Shown here one piece after another: positions 45,714 to 56,700 of a stretch of 64,000 nucleotides of DNA. Positions within the stretch are counted from its first letter, which is position 1; each line of letters opens with the position of its first letter. This DNA comes from Hordeum vulgare subsp. vulgare. Taxonomy: Eukaryota; Streptophyta; Magnoliopsida; Poales; Poaceae. The notes under the pieces were generated by a model. That model had not been told where the DNA came from and did not search any database. It worked only from the letters and a program-made list of their open reading frames with translations. The position numbers and the translations under genes are program-made. The stretch is taken from contig NC_058519.1 of the NCBI RefSeq assembly GCF_904849725.1, positions 22,675,267-22,739,266 of the forward strand, given 5' to 3'.

Positions 45714-46388
45714 GGTTCTGTTTGTTTCATAAGTCTTAGGACTTTTTTAAGTCCCAACTTATAAGTTATAAGTCCCTACCTGTTTGTTTACAGGGACTTA
45801 TAAGTCCCGAGTCCCTACCTGTTTGTTTACAAGGACTTATAAGTCCATGTTGCACCTAATAATACACTTGTTCACATAACCTGCAGTCAACATGGATCGT
45901 CATCAGCCAAAGCGTAGGGCACACAGGATAAGCACCGCTGCAACGAGGCAGAAACGGGGCGACGGAACGAACGGGACGGGGCGCCGACGGGGCGACGAAC
46001 CGAGCCAGAAACGAGGTGACGGAACGAATGGGACGGGGCGACGAACCGAGGCAGAAACGGGGCGACGGAACTAATGGGACAGGGCGGCGACGGGGCGGCG
46101 GCGGCGATTGGACCGAGAGGCGGGGCGGCGACGGGGAGAGAGGCGGGGCGGGGCGGCGATTGGACCGAGAGGCGGGCGGCGTGCTTGGACCGAGCCTGGA
46201 GCGACGTGGGGTAGGTCCGGCCCGGGATAAGTCCTAATAAGCTCCTCCCTGAGAGTCTTATTTGATAAGTCCCAAATCACCACAATAAGTCCCAATAAGT
46301 CCCTTGTGTTTGGTTTAGGTGGGACTTATAGGGACTTTTTTAAGTCCCTAAACCAATAAGTCCCTGGAAACAAACACCCTCTAGTCAC
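45714..46388. mobile_element. Non-autonomous DNA element with GGACTTATAAGTCC motifs and a GC minisatellite
   Basis: The left end GGTTCTGTTTGTTTC and the reverse of the right end AGGGTGTTTGTTTCC form imperfect inverted termini. Sub-terminal parts carry repeated copies of AAGTCCC/GGGACTT, including the palindrome GGACTTATAAGTCC. A 39-bp unit is duplicated at 45772-45850. The core (45945-46190) is a GC-rich minisatellite with units around GGGGCGACGGAACGAA-GGGACGGGGCG. No transposase. Target duplication and superfamily were not determined. Confidence 0.55.
45945..46190 (+). repeat. GC-rich minisatellite
   Basis: Irregular units starting GAGGCAGAAACGGGGCGACG appear at about 45945, 46002 (GAGCCAG variant) and 46048. 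A second unit type, GGCGATTGGACCGAGAGGCGG, occurs at about 46105 and 46157. Frames here are purely compositional. Confidence 0.7.
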
Positions 46389-47211
46389 TCCTTTTCGGTT
46401 TACAGGGCTCAAATCTGAAATCTCATCAACCAACATAGATAATGAGTTAAGGAATGTATCTTGCACTTTACAAAACTACCAATTTAGATTAATTACAGTG
46501 CATGCATGCTTGGCCACTACATGAATAGAAACATTACATGCATTGGTGAGTTCCTTTTAAATTCTTGCATGCAAAGATTTAGTCTGCCTTATAATCTCGA
46601 TAGAAGATGCAGATGAGCCCTTTAAATCCGAAAAACAAAAATTAAGACAAGCCCTCTAAGTCGAAAAGGAGAGAGTAGATGATATGGCATCTCTCTATAG
46701 CCTGCAGCCGTCTACATTATATTAACCATGCTCTAACCACCAACACAGGTGGCACCGGCTAGAACCTTCTACATTAAATTACACGAATGGGACGTCATCA
46801 GTGAAGTGCATGCTATATATATAAATGTAGTCATGCCTGTGCTACAAAAAGTGTAATGGATCTGTTTTAGGTTTAGGTTAATTTAAATAATGTAGCCATG
46901 CCTATAGTAATTTGAATATAGACATGCGATATATGCTAATTTAAATAATGTAGCCATGCCTATAGTATTTTTTTTAACAGATTGGTTTAATCGATTTAGG
47001 TTAGTCCGTGTTACTCGTGCATTAATTTGAATTTTGATTATGCCTATGCCAATTTGAATGGGGGATGCACTTATAGACCTTTTGAATTATGGAAAGAAGG
47101 GGGGTCGTTCTGACTCAATTCATGTCAACTTTGTCGAACCCTTGAGGCTAAAAAATAACTTTGTCAAACCCTTTTTCTCATGCGTTCGCTTTAGAGATTT
47201 ATTGAAGTTCT
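46389..47211. other. Intergenic AT-rich stretch; short direct repeat
   Basis: No gene. AATTTAAATAATGTAGCCAT followed by GCCTATAGTA occurs at 46880 and again at 46938 (58-base spacing). Confidence 0.5.
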
Positions 47212-47335
47212 TTTTTTTGAGAAAACGCAAAGATGTGCGTTTCTTTGTATTGAAAAGAGGGAAAGTCAGTCTGAGAGGAGACGATTACAGCAGGTTACAA
47301 GCAGTTTCAATGAACATCCCAGGATGGGTGCAAGA

Positions 47336-50300
47336 CTACCCTAAGCCCCTTGTCCCCGGCCCTAGCCCAACACTCTCATCTTTGATCCCATCCGAGAGCT
47401 CGAAGAGCGACAGAGTGGCATGATCAAAAACACACGCATTCCTATGTTTCCAGATCATCCATGGAACTAGCAGCGTGGTGGACCTCAGCGCCTTGCGGAG
47501 TGATGGTGGAGTTGCATCTCTCGCCCTAATCCACCAATCCTGAATGGAGATATCCTGCTCCGGTGTGTGGGCTGGTAAGCGCAGCCAGGAGAGAGCCTCG
47601 TGCCAGGCTTGCCGCGCGAAGGGGGCAGGCCAGCAGCAGGTAGTGGATGGTCTCAGGCTCTTGGTCGCAAAGTAGGCAGCAGGCGTGATGTGGTAAGCCT
47701 CGGCGAGCAAGGATGTCCGCTGTCCAGCATCGGTCCAGGTTCGCAAGCCAGTGGAAGAACTTGACCTTCGGCGGAGCCCATCCCTTCCAGATTAACTGCC
47801 AGGAATGGCAAGTGATGGATCCGTGGAAGGTTGCCTGATAGCATGATCGCGCCGAGTATTCTCCATTGGCAGTCCATTTCCAAACAAGCTTGTCTGGCTC
47901 AACGGACAAGGTGGTGTGCGTGACGCGCTGCCATGTCGCTAGGTATTGGCCAACCTCTTGCAGCCCCATGACGCCGCGGATGTCACGGGCCCAGGCATTG
48001 CCGGCTAGGCCTTCCGCCACCGTCCGCACCCTTCTCCTGTTCTTGGTGATGCATAGGTACAGCAGGGGTGCTAGCTCGCGAATCGACTGCCCATGCAGCC
48101 AGCAGTCTTCCCAGAACAGCGCCGTGTGGCCATCACCTAGCACCATGAAGGTGGAGGCGTGGAAGAGGCCGATCTCCTCACGGGAGAACTGCAGGTCCAG
48201 GCCTTGCCAGGCTCTGTCGGCGTCCGTCCTAGATAACTAGAGCCATCGCGGGCGGAGCGCGAGCCTTGTGCGCTCAAGATCTCGGATGCCCATCCCTCCA
48301 AGTGCAAGTGGCGGGCTGACCGTGCGCCAGTTAACGTGGCAGTGCCTTCCCTGTGCAGCCGCGCGGCCAGCCCACAGGAAGTCCCGCTGAATCTTCTCTA
48401 GTTGCTTCGGGGTCTTCTTCGGGGGCGCAAGGGCAAGCATCTGGTGGATTGGAATCGCGCTGAGGACCGATTTGACTAATGCCAACCTCCCAGCTTTGTT
48501 CATGAGCCAAGCTTTCCATGTCGGGAGGCGGCCTGCCACAGAATCGACGAGCGGATGCATCTGAGCCACAGTGGGTCGTCTGGTAGAAAGCGGTATGCCC
48601 AGGTAGGTGATGGGCAGGTTTGCCGCCTGGCAGCCCAACTCCTCCAGCAAGGCAGCGCTATCCTCGTCGCCATGCAGGATCGTGGCCGAGCTCTTGCCAT
48701 AGTTGACCTGCAAGCCCGACGCGGCCTCAAAAATGCCTAGAATGCCCTTCATCGCGAGCACCTCATCCATCTCAGCATGGCAAAACAGCATCACGTCATC
48801 GGCGTATAAAGAGACGGCCGGAACAGTACGGCGGGGGTGCAGCCGCCGGGGTATGCCGGTCTGGAGCGCCTGATGCATGAGGCGGCCCAGCGCATCGACA
48901 GCGAGGACAAATAGCTGTGGCGATGTGGAGTCCCCTTGGCGCAGCCCGCGGCGGTGCCAAATCGAGGGGCCAGGCACGCCATTGAGCATGACCCGCGTGC
49001 TGGACGAGGAAAGGAGGATGGCTATCCACTCCCTAAACCTGTCCCCGAACCCATATTGGCGCATCATCTCGAAGAGGAACGGCCATGATATGGAGTCAAA
49101 AGCCCGCGTGAGATCGAGCTTGAGCATGATGCACGGGGCGCCCAAGTGGTGAAGCATCCGGAGGGACTGCCGAACGAGCATGAAGTTGTCGTGGAGGGAG
49201 CGTCCGGCGATGAATGCGTTCTGGTTGCGGCTGACTAGGCTATCCAGCTTGGGGGCGATGCGCAACGACAGAACCTTCGCGAATAACTTGGCCATAATGT
49301 GGAACAGGCAAATAGGCCGGTAGTCGCCCAGCTTATGTGCATCCGCGCGCTTTGGCAGCAGGGTCAGGAGGGCTTGGTTGAGCTTACCAAACTCTCTCCC
49401 ACGAAGGAGGAATAACTGCTCGAAGACATCCAGGATGTCCTGCCTGATAGTGCTCCAACAGGCCCGCAAGAACTCTGCGGTGAACCCGTCTGGCCCTAGT
49501 GCCTTGTGCGCCGACATTCGCCGCACCGCAGCCCAAATCTCATCAGGGGTGAAGGGCGCATCCAGGCTGCCAAGGTCACCGGCCGTGACGAGCTGCTCGA
49601 GATCCAGAGTGTGCTCACGGTCCACGACGGTGCCCAGCAACCCGTCGAAGTGCGCGAAGGCTGCTTGGGCCATCTCCTCATGGTCGCATAGCACGTGCCC
49701 GTCAACTAGGAGGCTATGCACGCGGTTCTTCTAGCGCCTGAACGTACACTGCCTGTGAAAGAAGCTCGTGTTGGCGTCGCCCTCGGCCAGGAAGGAGATG
49801 CGGGCGCGCTGTCGCGCGATGGTGCGCTCAAGGGAGGCCAGCCCAAGGTACGCCACCTTGAGCTGCTTGCGCAGCCAGTCCTCAGCTGGGGAGAGCAGAC
49901 GGCTCTCCATTGCGTGGTCGAAGCGGGCGATCAGCTCGTGGGATATGGCCAATTTGTGCCGGACGTTGCCCGTGGACCTAGCACTCCAGCTCGTAAAGGC
50001 GCGGGCAGTAGCCTGCAGACGCCGGACCAACCTCTGGAAGGGGTCGGGGTCATGCATGGAGCTCCAGGCCGTGGCGACTGTGTCGTGGAATCCGTCAAGG
50101 CGGAGCCAAAAGGCCTCGAAGCGGAAGCGTCTGTGGGCCGTGGGCATGGGGGAGCAATCCAGCAACAGGGGGCAGTGATCGGACACGACAGATGCAAGGC
50201 ATCGGAGGTGGCACTCCCCGTGGTAATCCTCCCAGTCCGCGGTGCAGAGAACTCGATCGAGGTGCACAAGCGTCGGCGGAGACTGCTCATTAGACCAAGT

Positions 50301-50911
50301 GAAGCGGCGCCCATTTAGGTATACCTCCTTCAGGGCAAGGTCGTTGATGGCACGTCGGAACCTTCCCATCATGCGGCGATTCAGATTACCGGAGCTCTTG
50401 TCCGCGTCATGGTAGATGAGGTTAAAGGCGCCGCATAGCATCCAAGGACCGGGACAAGCAGCCCGGATGTCCCGCAGCTCTTGCAGGAACAGAAGCTTAT
50501 CGGGGTCACTTTGGGGGCCATACACCGTGGTCAGCCACCACGGGGCACTGCTGGGTGCGCACACCTTAACCGTGATCGCATTCTGGGTGAATAGGGGTCG
50601 GAGATAGTGACAGCCCTACTATTCCAAGCGATGAGAATACCGCCGCGGGTGCCGTCGGCGGGGAGATATGTAGAACCATCAAACTCGGACCCAAGGGTGT
50701 CTAACACAATCGACGAGCAAACCAACTCCATTTTAGTTTCCTGGAGGCATACAATGGATGCACGGGTGGTACATATCAGCGAGCGAATAGCACAGCACCT
50801 AGCGCGCGAGTTCAAGCCCCTGACATTCCAAACCGCAACCTGGGGACCTGGATAATTCAGCGACAGGTCGACTACAGGCACCACCAGCCTAGCACGCGCA
50901 TGCCGTGGCAT
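47336..50911 (-). pseudogene. ORF2 of the LINE (endonuclease, reverse transcriptase, zf-RVT), four lesions
   Basis: It starts at 50911 (MPRHARARLVV), overlapping the end of ORF1. The AP-endonuclease shows VAVWNVRGLNSRARC, CLQETK, TTVYGPQ and VVSDHCPLLL. The RT (from about 49700) shows KALGPDGFTAEFLR, YRPICLFHI, KLDLTRAFDSISW, GLRQGDSTSPQLF and SLYADDVMLF. The C-terminal zf-RVT has KWTANGEYSARSCYQ, WAPPKVKFFHW and CLLCDQEPETIHYLLLAC. Lesions: a frameshift near 50590, TAG at 49731-49733, TAG at 48237-48239, and a frameshift near 47607. The product nicks DNA and copies LINE RNA at the target. This copy is recently dead but otherwise complete. Confidence 0.9.
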
Positions 50912-53013
50912 CGCCAGCCTGCAGCGACCGTTCGGTCCACCAGAGCGGCGATGGCATGCAGCACCGGGAGCTTAATCGGCGTGGCAAACATGTCGTCATA
51001 TGCCTTCATCTCGATGGGGGTGATCTGCTGATTCGCGCCGACAATCCCGAGGGTGCGGAGAATCTGAATCACAGCCCTTCTGTCCGCGGAGAGGAGCGCG
51101 GAGGCCGAAGCGACAGAGGCAGCAGATCGCCCCCTCCTGGGGCTGAAGTTGAGAGGTGGCCGCTGGCGTTTCCCAGGAGATGGCAGCATCGCGTCAAGTT
51201 TCTTGGTGGCAGCAGACAAGAAGGCACCCAACGTCCATGACTGGCCGGTGGCTACGCAGGGTCGACGTCTCTGCAGGGTGATCGGCGACGAGGCGAAGCG
51301 TCCTGGCATCGGAGGCTGCGCCCGGGCGCTGGCAGGGCACGGCCCGTAGTCCGGCTGGCATGCAGGCCTCGGCAGAATGGAAATATGGCCATGGTCGCGG
51401 GGAGAATCCATGCCTGGCCCCCGCTGTGGTCGTGCGTCCATGGACAGCACAGACCCAACAGCAAGCAAACCATCAGGTGTGGGCGCTTCGCCGGTCGCGT
51501 GCGCGTCTTCGGGCGTGGCCCCAGGGACCAGGGGATCCTCGGTCGCGGGCCCGGTAGCTGCGGCGTCAGCCACCACCCCTGTAAGCTCAGGCGAATCGGC
51601 ATCCGAGGGTGCTGATGCGATGACGGCGTCCACAACCGCGGGTCCTACCGGATCAGAGCTGGCTAGTGGGGACGGGGTGGCCTCAGCTAAGCTGGCGGGG
51701 GGTGACGATGCGCGTCCCGCCCTCTCCTCAAAAGCGCGCAAGAGGAGCCAAGGAGGTTGGTCAAGGACCGTCTTCGGCGGTGCAGGAGCGGCAAAGGAGG
51801 GATGCGGCTCCTTTTGTCCCGACCGGGGCGCAGGCGGTGCAGCGGCCGACCTCACGCGCTGCTCGGCGGGGCCCAGGCGCAGCAGGCAGCGATCCCGACA
51901 GGGTCTAGGATCAGCCACTGCAGGCGTGGGTCCGTCCGGATCCGCCTCGGACGTGCGCGACGTCGACGCCCCATCTTTGTCATGGCCCCGGGCAGCGAAC
52001 GGGAGGCCGCCAACTGTCCCAAAGCGAACGGCCGCACCGTCCTCCTCGCATGCATCTGCCACTTTGCGCGATGGGCCCGCCGGCAAAGCCGCTTTGGTCG
52101 TCACAACGTGCGCCTGCTGCTTCCCTTTTCTGACGCCGTGACGAGGGCGAGCTGGGCCCTGCTGACCAGGCCATGTCAGCATGCCAGCCCGCTTGGGGCA
52201 CAGCCCTTGCCGCAGCACGGCCGGGTACGGCCAGGGAGCCACCGCGCCGGCGCCGTCTAAACGGCCAGAGCGGCCATGAGTGCGCGCAGGCAACGCGAGC
52301 GCGTCCACAGCCATGCCATCAGCCCGGCCGTTCTGTGCCTCGGCCGTGAGACGGCGTTTGCGACCGCGCCGACGAGCGCGCCCAGGACCAGGGCCAGGAC
52401 CGTGACCATGCCCCTTGCCGGGGCCATGTCGGCCGTCCGCGTCACCGTCCTCGCCGTCTCCGGCACTGCCCGCGGCGTCCTGGACGACGGCCGGAGCAGC
52501 CCTGATCATCTCCGCCTTGGTGAGAGCAATGGACACGGGAAAGGTGAGAGTCCTGATGGCTGGGGCCTCCGACGGGACACGGCCGGGCAGCTGCTCGATA
52601 ATCTCCAGGGTGGAGGCGCGCCGGATGTCTGCCGGGTCGTGCGCGCGCCCAGTGACACGGAAGACTGCCATGTCCTTGCGGGAGCGCGTACGCGGGTGTA
52701 GACGCTCAATCCAGCAGTTGTCGCCCAACACATGCTCCGCGATGGAGAGCAGCCAGGCGTGGGCGGGGATGCCGCGGAGCTCCAGCTCGACGCGGTACTC
52801 GAGCTCGCCGGCGCCGGCGTGGGCGAGCTTGCACCAGGGCCGGAGTGACAGCGCGAAGCGCGACGAGCTGATGAAGTGCTCGCCGCGGAACCGTCTCATG
52901 ATCGCCGGGGAGGAAAACAGGATCAGAAAGTCCTTCGGGTGATGCTGATGGACCGAGAAGTATCCCTCTTCCAGCTTCAGGAAAGACAGGATGAGTTCGG
53001 TCACCTCGGCCAT
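50872..53013 (-). CDS. ORF1 of the LINE (DUF4283-type RNA-binding protein)
   Basis: From MAEVTELILSFLKLEEGY at 53013 to the stop at 50872: about 713 residues with no internal stop. Residues ~1-180 match the plant LINE ORF1/DUF4283 pattern (YFSVHQHHPKDFLILF, FALSLRPWCKLAHAG, ELRGIPAHAWL). A long Ala/Pro/Gly/Arg-rich low-complexity region follows, and a conserved-looking end. No CCHC zinc knuckle is seen. The last ~40 bases overlap ORF2 in another frame. The in-frame Met further upstream at 53127 would add residues of unlike composition from flanking sequence, so 53013 is preferred. The frame is open while ORF2 is broken. Confidence 0.75.
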   Translation of the reverse strand: MAEVTELILSFLKLEEGYFSVHQHHPKDFLILFSSPAIMRRFRGEHFISSSRFALSLRPWCKLAHAGAGELEYRVELELRGIPAHAWLLSIAEHVLGDNCWIERLHPRTRSRKDMAVFRVTGRAHDPADIRRASTLEIIEQLPGRVPSEAPAIRTLTFPVSIALTKAEMIRAAPAVVQDAAGSAGDGEDGDADGRHGPGKGHGHGPGPGPGRARRRGRKRRLTAEAQNGRADGMAVDALALPARTHGRSGRLDGAGAVAPWPYPAVLRQGLCPKRAGMLTWPGQQGPARPRHGVRKGKQQAHVVTTKAALPAGPSRKVADACEEDGAAVRFGTVGGLPFAARGHDKDGASTSRTSEADPDGPTPAVADPRPCRDRCLLRLGPAEQRVRSAAAPPAPRSGQKEPHPSFAAPAPPKTVLDQPPWLLLRAFEERAGRASSPPASLAEATPSPLASSDPVGPAVVDAVIASAPSDADSPELTGVVADAAATGPATEDPLVPGATPEDAHATGEAPTPDGLLAVGSVLSMDARPQRGPGMDSPRDHGHISILPRPACQPDYGPCPASARAQPPMPGRFASSPITLQRRRPCVATGQSWTLGAFLSAATKKLDAMLPSPGKRQRPPLNFSPRRGRSAASVASASALLSADRRAVIQILRTLGIVGANQQITPIEMKAYDDMFATPIKLPVLHAIAALVDRTVAAGWRCHGMRVLGWWCL

Positions 53014-53040
53014 GGACACAGATGGCCGGGTACCCGTGTC

Positions 53041-53746
53041 GACACGTGATTTTGATGAGGCAATTCGTACATATTCTGGTACCATTTCTTCATTTTTACC
53101 ACACCGGTGTTTTGGGAGTTTTTCCAAGGCTTAGACATCATACTACAGAGTTGCAGAACAATGTAGAGTGTAAGATTCAACCCTCACCTAGGTGTCTTAC
53201 TGTCTTTTACAAAGCAAAGGCCATTAGGCTCCAGCTCGAGCATGATGACAATGCCTTACAATAATCAGGGTTGGCTTCCAAATTGTACATGACCAGTCAT
53301 CCATTTCTAACTTTGACAGGATCATACATACTGAAATAGTACTTTTCGGTTGAAAACAAAATACAAGAGGGTAGGGGATCAGAGCTAGGATATCTATGAC
53401 CATATAATCATATTCGTCCTCTCAAGAAAGTAAAAAAAAAGCTTATGTTCTAGCGAAGGCGAAAATGAGGCTTAGAAAACAAGAAATGGTAAGGAAAAAC
53501 TATCATTATTACCGGAGATTTAATCTATGGAGAGTAGATTCTCTACAAATTTTATATACACTTGTATTTTCCATCGATGTGACTGCCTTCAATTCGATAA
53601 AAGAATGAAGAAACTATTATGCACGCATTGTCTTTGAAGACATCCCCATTTTCAAGTCGATGGCTTGGGACGTCATCTGCGGAGTCGATGCTCAACAATC
53701 ATGCTTCAATGCAGGCTATAACCACCAGCCAGATGGGGGCGACTGA
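53041..53746. other. 3' flank/3' UTR region of the CCC gene
   Basis: No coding frame on either strand is convincing. About 53522-53655 is collinear with 18213-18340. The stop codon of the cotransporter is at 53747-53749, so much of 53500-53746 is probably its 3' UTR. Confidence 0.5.
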
Positions 53747-56700
53747 TCATGTAAAAAGCGTGACGACATCTCTTCTGTACCCCCTAACCATCAACATCCG
53801 AGGCACGTTCTCGACGAGCAGATCCATGTATTCCATGTAGCAGTAGGCGGGCTGGTTCAGCGGCGGCGCCGGGAGGCTCACCAGCACCACGACGGCCATC
53901 CTGGAGTGCTTGAGGATGGTAGCGTTCAGCTTCAGCATGGTGTTGAGGAACTTGTCCACCTTCTGCTCGTTAACGACGACCTGCTTGCCGCCCTCCATCA
54001 GGGGCCGCCCTTGTCTCTCCGCCGTCTCCTTCATCTCCGAAAGGTATACTCTGATTCTGTTCTGTGCGCTTGTGTAAACTTCTTGAGTGTCATCAATCCT
54101 GGAACTGCCATCTGCATGCGCTTCGAAAGATTTCATAGTGATGACAATAACCTCTGCTCGCATCCTGAGATCATACAGGAACTTCTTGACATCGGCCTTC
54201 AGCTCCTCGGCCTCAGTGTCCTCTTCGGCGATGCAGAAAACCTGGATCTTACAGCCTTCAAAACTGTCCTTCGTTAGTAGGAGCTGAGACAGCAGAAGCA
54301 TCAGCCCTCCATCTCTCACGATCCAGTATAGGTCGATGGTCCCGTATTGTCTCTGGTACTCATTGGGCCACTCATCAAGTCCCTTCACAGTGACAACGGC
54401 CTTGTTAGCGGTAATGCAGTCGTTTATAATGCCGACAAATGTCGATGGTATTTGCGTCAGATTCTCGCGGCGCCAGATTTCAGGGTAGCGCATCACAACG
54501 ATGTTTGGCTTCAGGTTTCCCAGGCCCATTGTCTGAACAATACATCGAAAACCATCAGACATTGAGGGTGCTACAATGATCTCAGCAACACCCTCACACT
54601 GCTTGTAGTCAATATAAGCGCTCAGTTGCCTGCAGACTGCCTTTGCATCCTCAGCAGATTCATGATAGTCACCATCAATTATAGAGACGAATATCGACAT
54701 ACCACGTCCTTTCTTCTTCATGAAATTAGCGAAATCTGCAAGCTTTGGATGGCATGGGACATCTTCTGGAAGCCTACCCCAAGGGCGGCAGAATATGAGA
54801 GGAATAGGATACCAATTTTTTGGATGAACTTGATTTGCTGCAGCAGAAATGGTTGGCGTTATAAAAGAATGTTGTTTACTGTGTTGTAAGGTATGTTTAG
54901 TTCCGATGTATGATAATAACAGTACCTCCCAGTGATCGTAGACTTCGCAGAGCCAGTTGAAAGTAGGCACTCTTAAATCCATCTCCCCAGTCTCCAGCCT
55001 TTCCTTTTAAGCTGACATAGTAGTAGATAAGGCTTGCAAGGGCAAGAGAGACCACAGTAAAAGTCCAAGAGATCATAAACATGATAACTGGAAATGAAGA
55101 GGGGGGAAATCATCTGTTAATGGGCTGCACTTTTGCAATATATATATTCCATATCATAATCAAAGGGTGCAATTTTTTCAGTAATAGAAAAAGAACAAAG
55201 TAGATTATAGCTGTAGTGCATATAATTTGAAAAGCTAGCTGACATCCCTTGACCACAACAAGAAATCTTGAACAAACTTACATGTAAGTGTTTAGTAAAC
55301 ATTTTCCATCAACTCATTGTTACTCCCTCCGTTCCTAAATATAAGTCTTTTAAGAGATTTTGCTAGTGGTCCACATACGAAGCAAAATGAGTGAATTTAC
55401 ACTCTAAAGTATGTTTATATACATCCGTATGTAGTCCACTAATAAAACCTCTAGAAATACTTATATTTAGAAATGGAGGGAGTAGAAAATTATAATGTTT
55501 CTGTATACATATTATAACAAGCGATCTTAAACAGAAATATAAAAATGGGAAGCATACCAATGCAAAGCAATGCGCCGATGAGAGAAAGGCTCCAATGGTG
55601 AAACTTCCATCGAGGACGCCAACTTGGAGCATCAAGGAGGTCAAGCAGAAAGCAGGAAAGGTTCACGCCAGCATAGCACAGAAGGAAAAACATAGTGATA
55701 GTCGGCGTAATTAGATCCAAGTTCCCAATCACAACACAACTAATACAGATGAAGCATGTAAACAGAGTTGCCATGTGTGGCTCGGATCCTTCATAAGCTT
55801 TAAAACAATTAAGAACAGGAAGAATGTCATCATTCGCTATTGCCACAAGTAACCTTGGAGCCCCTGTTAGACTCTGCAGTGCTGCACCTAAAGTAGACAA
55901 GATAATGCCAATGTGAATTACTGCTGGGGCAGGCCAAGCGACTGTGGCTGTTAGGAGCCTGCATTAAGCAAATCGGTAAGGTGACCACAAGAGAAAGAAG
56001 TAGTGTTGCTAACTTGCAGCAATCCAAGATGTCAAATATTATAAAACTCTGAATAGCAGCTTAATAGTGTCAGAATACCACAAAAATAAATCTATGTACT
56101 TGCTCATTATGTTGTGTAGAACATCGTATTTTTTATACTGGTTTCAAGTAGTCAGTCATCTTAGGCTTCGATGTTTGGCATGAGCTTCATGCGAGTAAAT
56201 ACATTAGTTTTGAATCAATGCTTCCGCCAGGGCATTTATTGAGTACATTTGCAGGTATTGTCAGGCTTGCATAAGCAATAGGGACAGATAGTGTCGTTCT
56301 CTCCTTCAGCATCATTAAGTGTATGGGAAGCGTCACCATTCGACACATTTAGCCACACTCGCTGGGCCGCACAAGTCCTGAATATCTTTCAGTATATGCA
56401 GTAGTGCCTGTGTACTAGTTCATGCCATCTTTCAGCCCTAATGCACTTGCTTATAATTTAGCAATGATTAGATGAATCTTAAGCTTGTGTAGCTATCAAC
56501 CTGCCTCTTAAATTTCACATCGGAGATGCTCCAATCATGAGCCATGATGTCACAGCATAGCTAACATATTATCGACATCCAGACATGGGAAGGTTGATGA
56601 TATGATCCCAAGAAAGCTCAGACCTGTCAGTTAGAAGCTCTTGTCTTGTAGCCAATGCTCCGAATAGAAACACCGACAGTAGATACATCAACGTAGTTAA

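Larger units (their letters stand above)
47212..53040 (-). mobile_element. L1-type LINE, nearly full length
   Basis: It contains ORF1 and ORF2 in the normal order on the minus strand. It ends in an A8 tail (T8 at about 47212-47219) right after a 3' end reading TTTGCGTTTTCTC. The 5' edge is near 53020-53040, just upstream of the ORF1 start, so little or no 5' UTR is present. No convincing target duplication was found between the flanks, so both edges are approximate. It lies about 0.7 kb downstream of the CCC gene stop, in the same orientation. Confidence 0.85.

Noticed and set aside
45892..46237. Short Arg/Gly/Thr repeat proteins
   Set aside because: Translations of the minisatellite in three frames, all open because of GC richness, not a gene.
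51377..52141. Plus-strand 254-codon Ala/Gly-rich frame
   Set aside because: Antisense of the low-complexity part of LINE ORF1; no motif and no splice signals.
52260..53264. Upstream in-frame Met at 53127 for LINE ORF1
   Set aside because: The residues before 53013 differ in composition and lie in AT-rich flank; the conserved domain starts at the 53013 Met.
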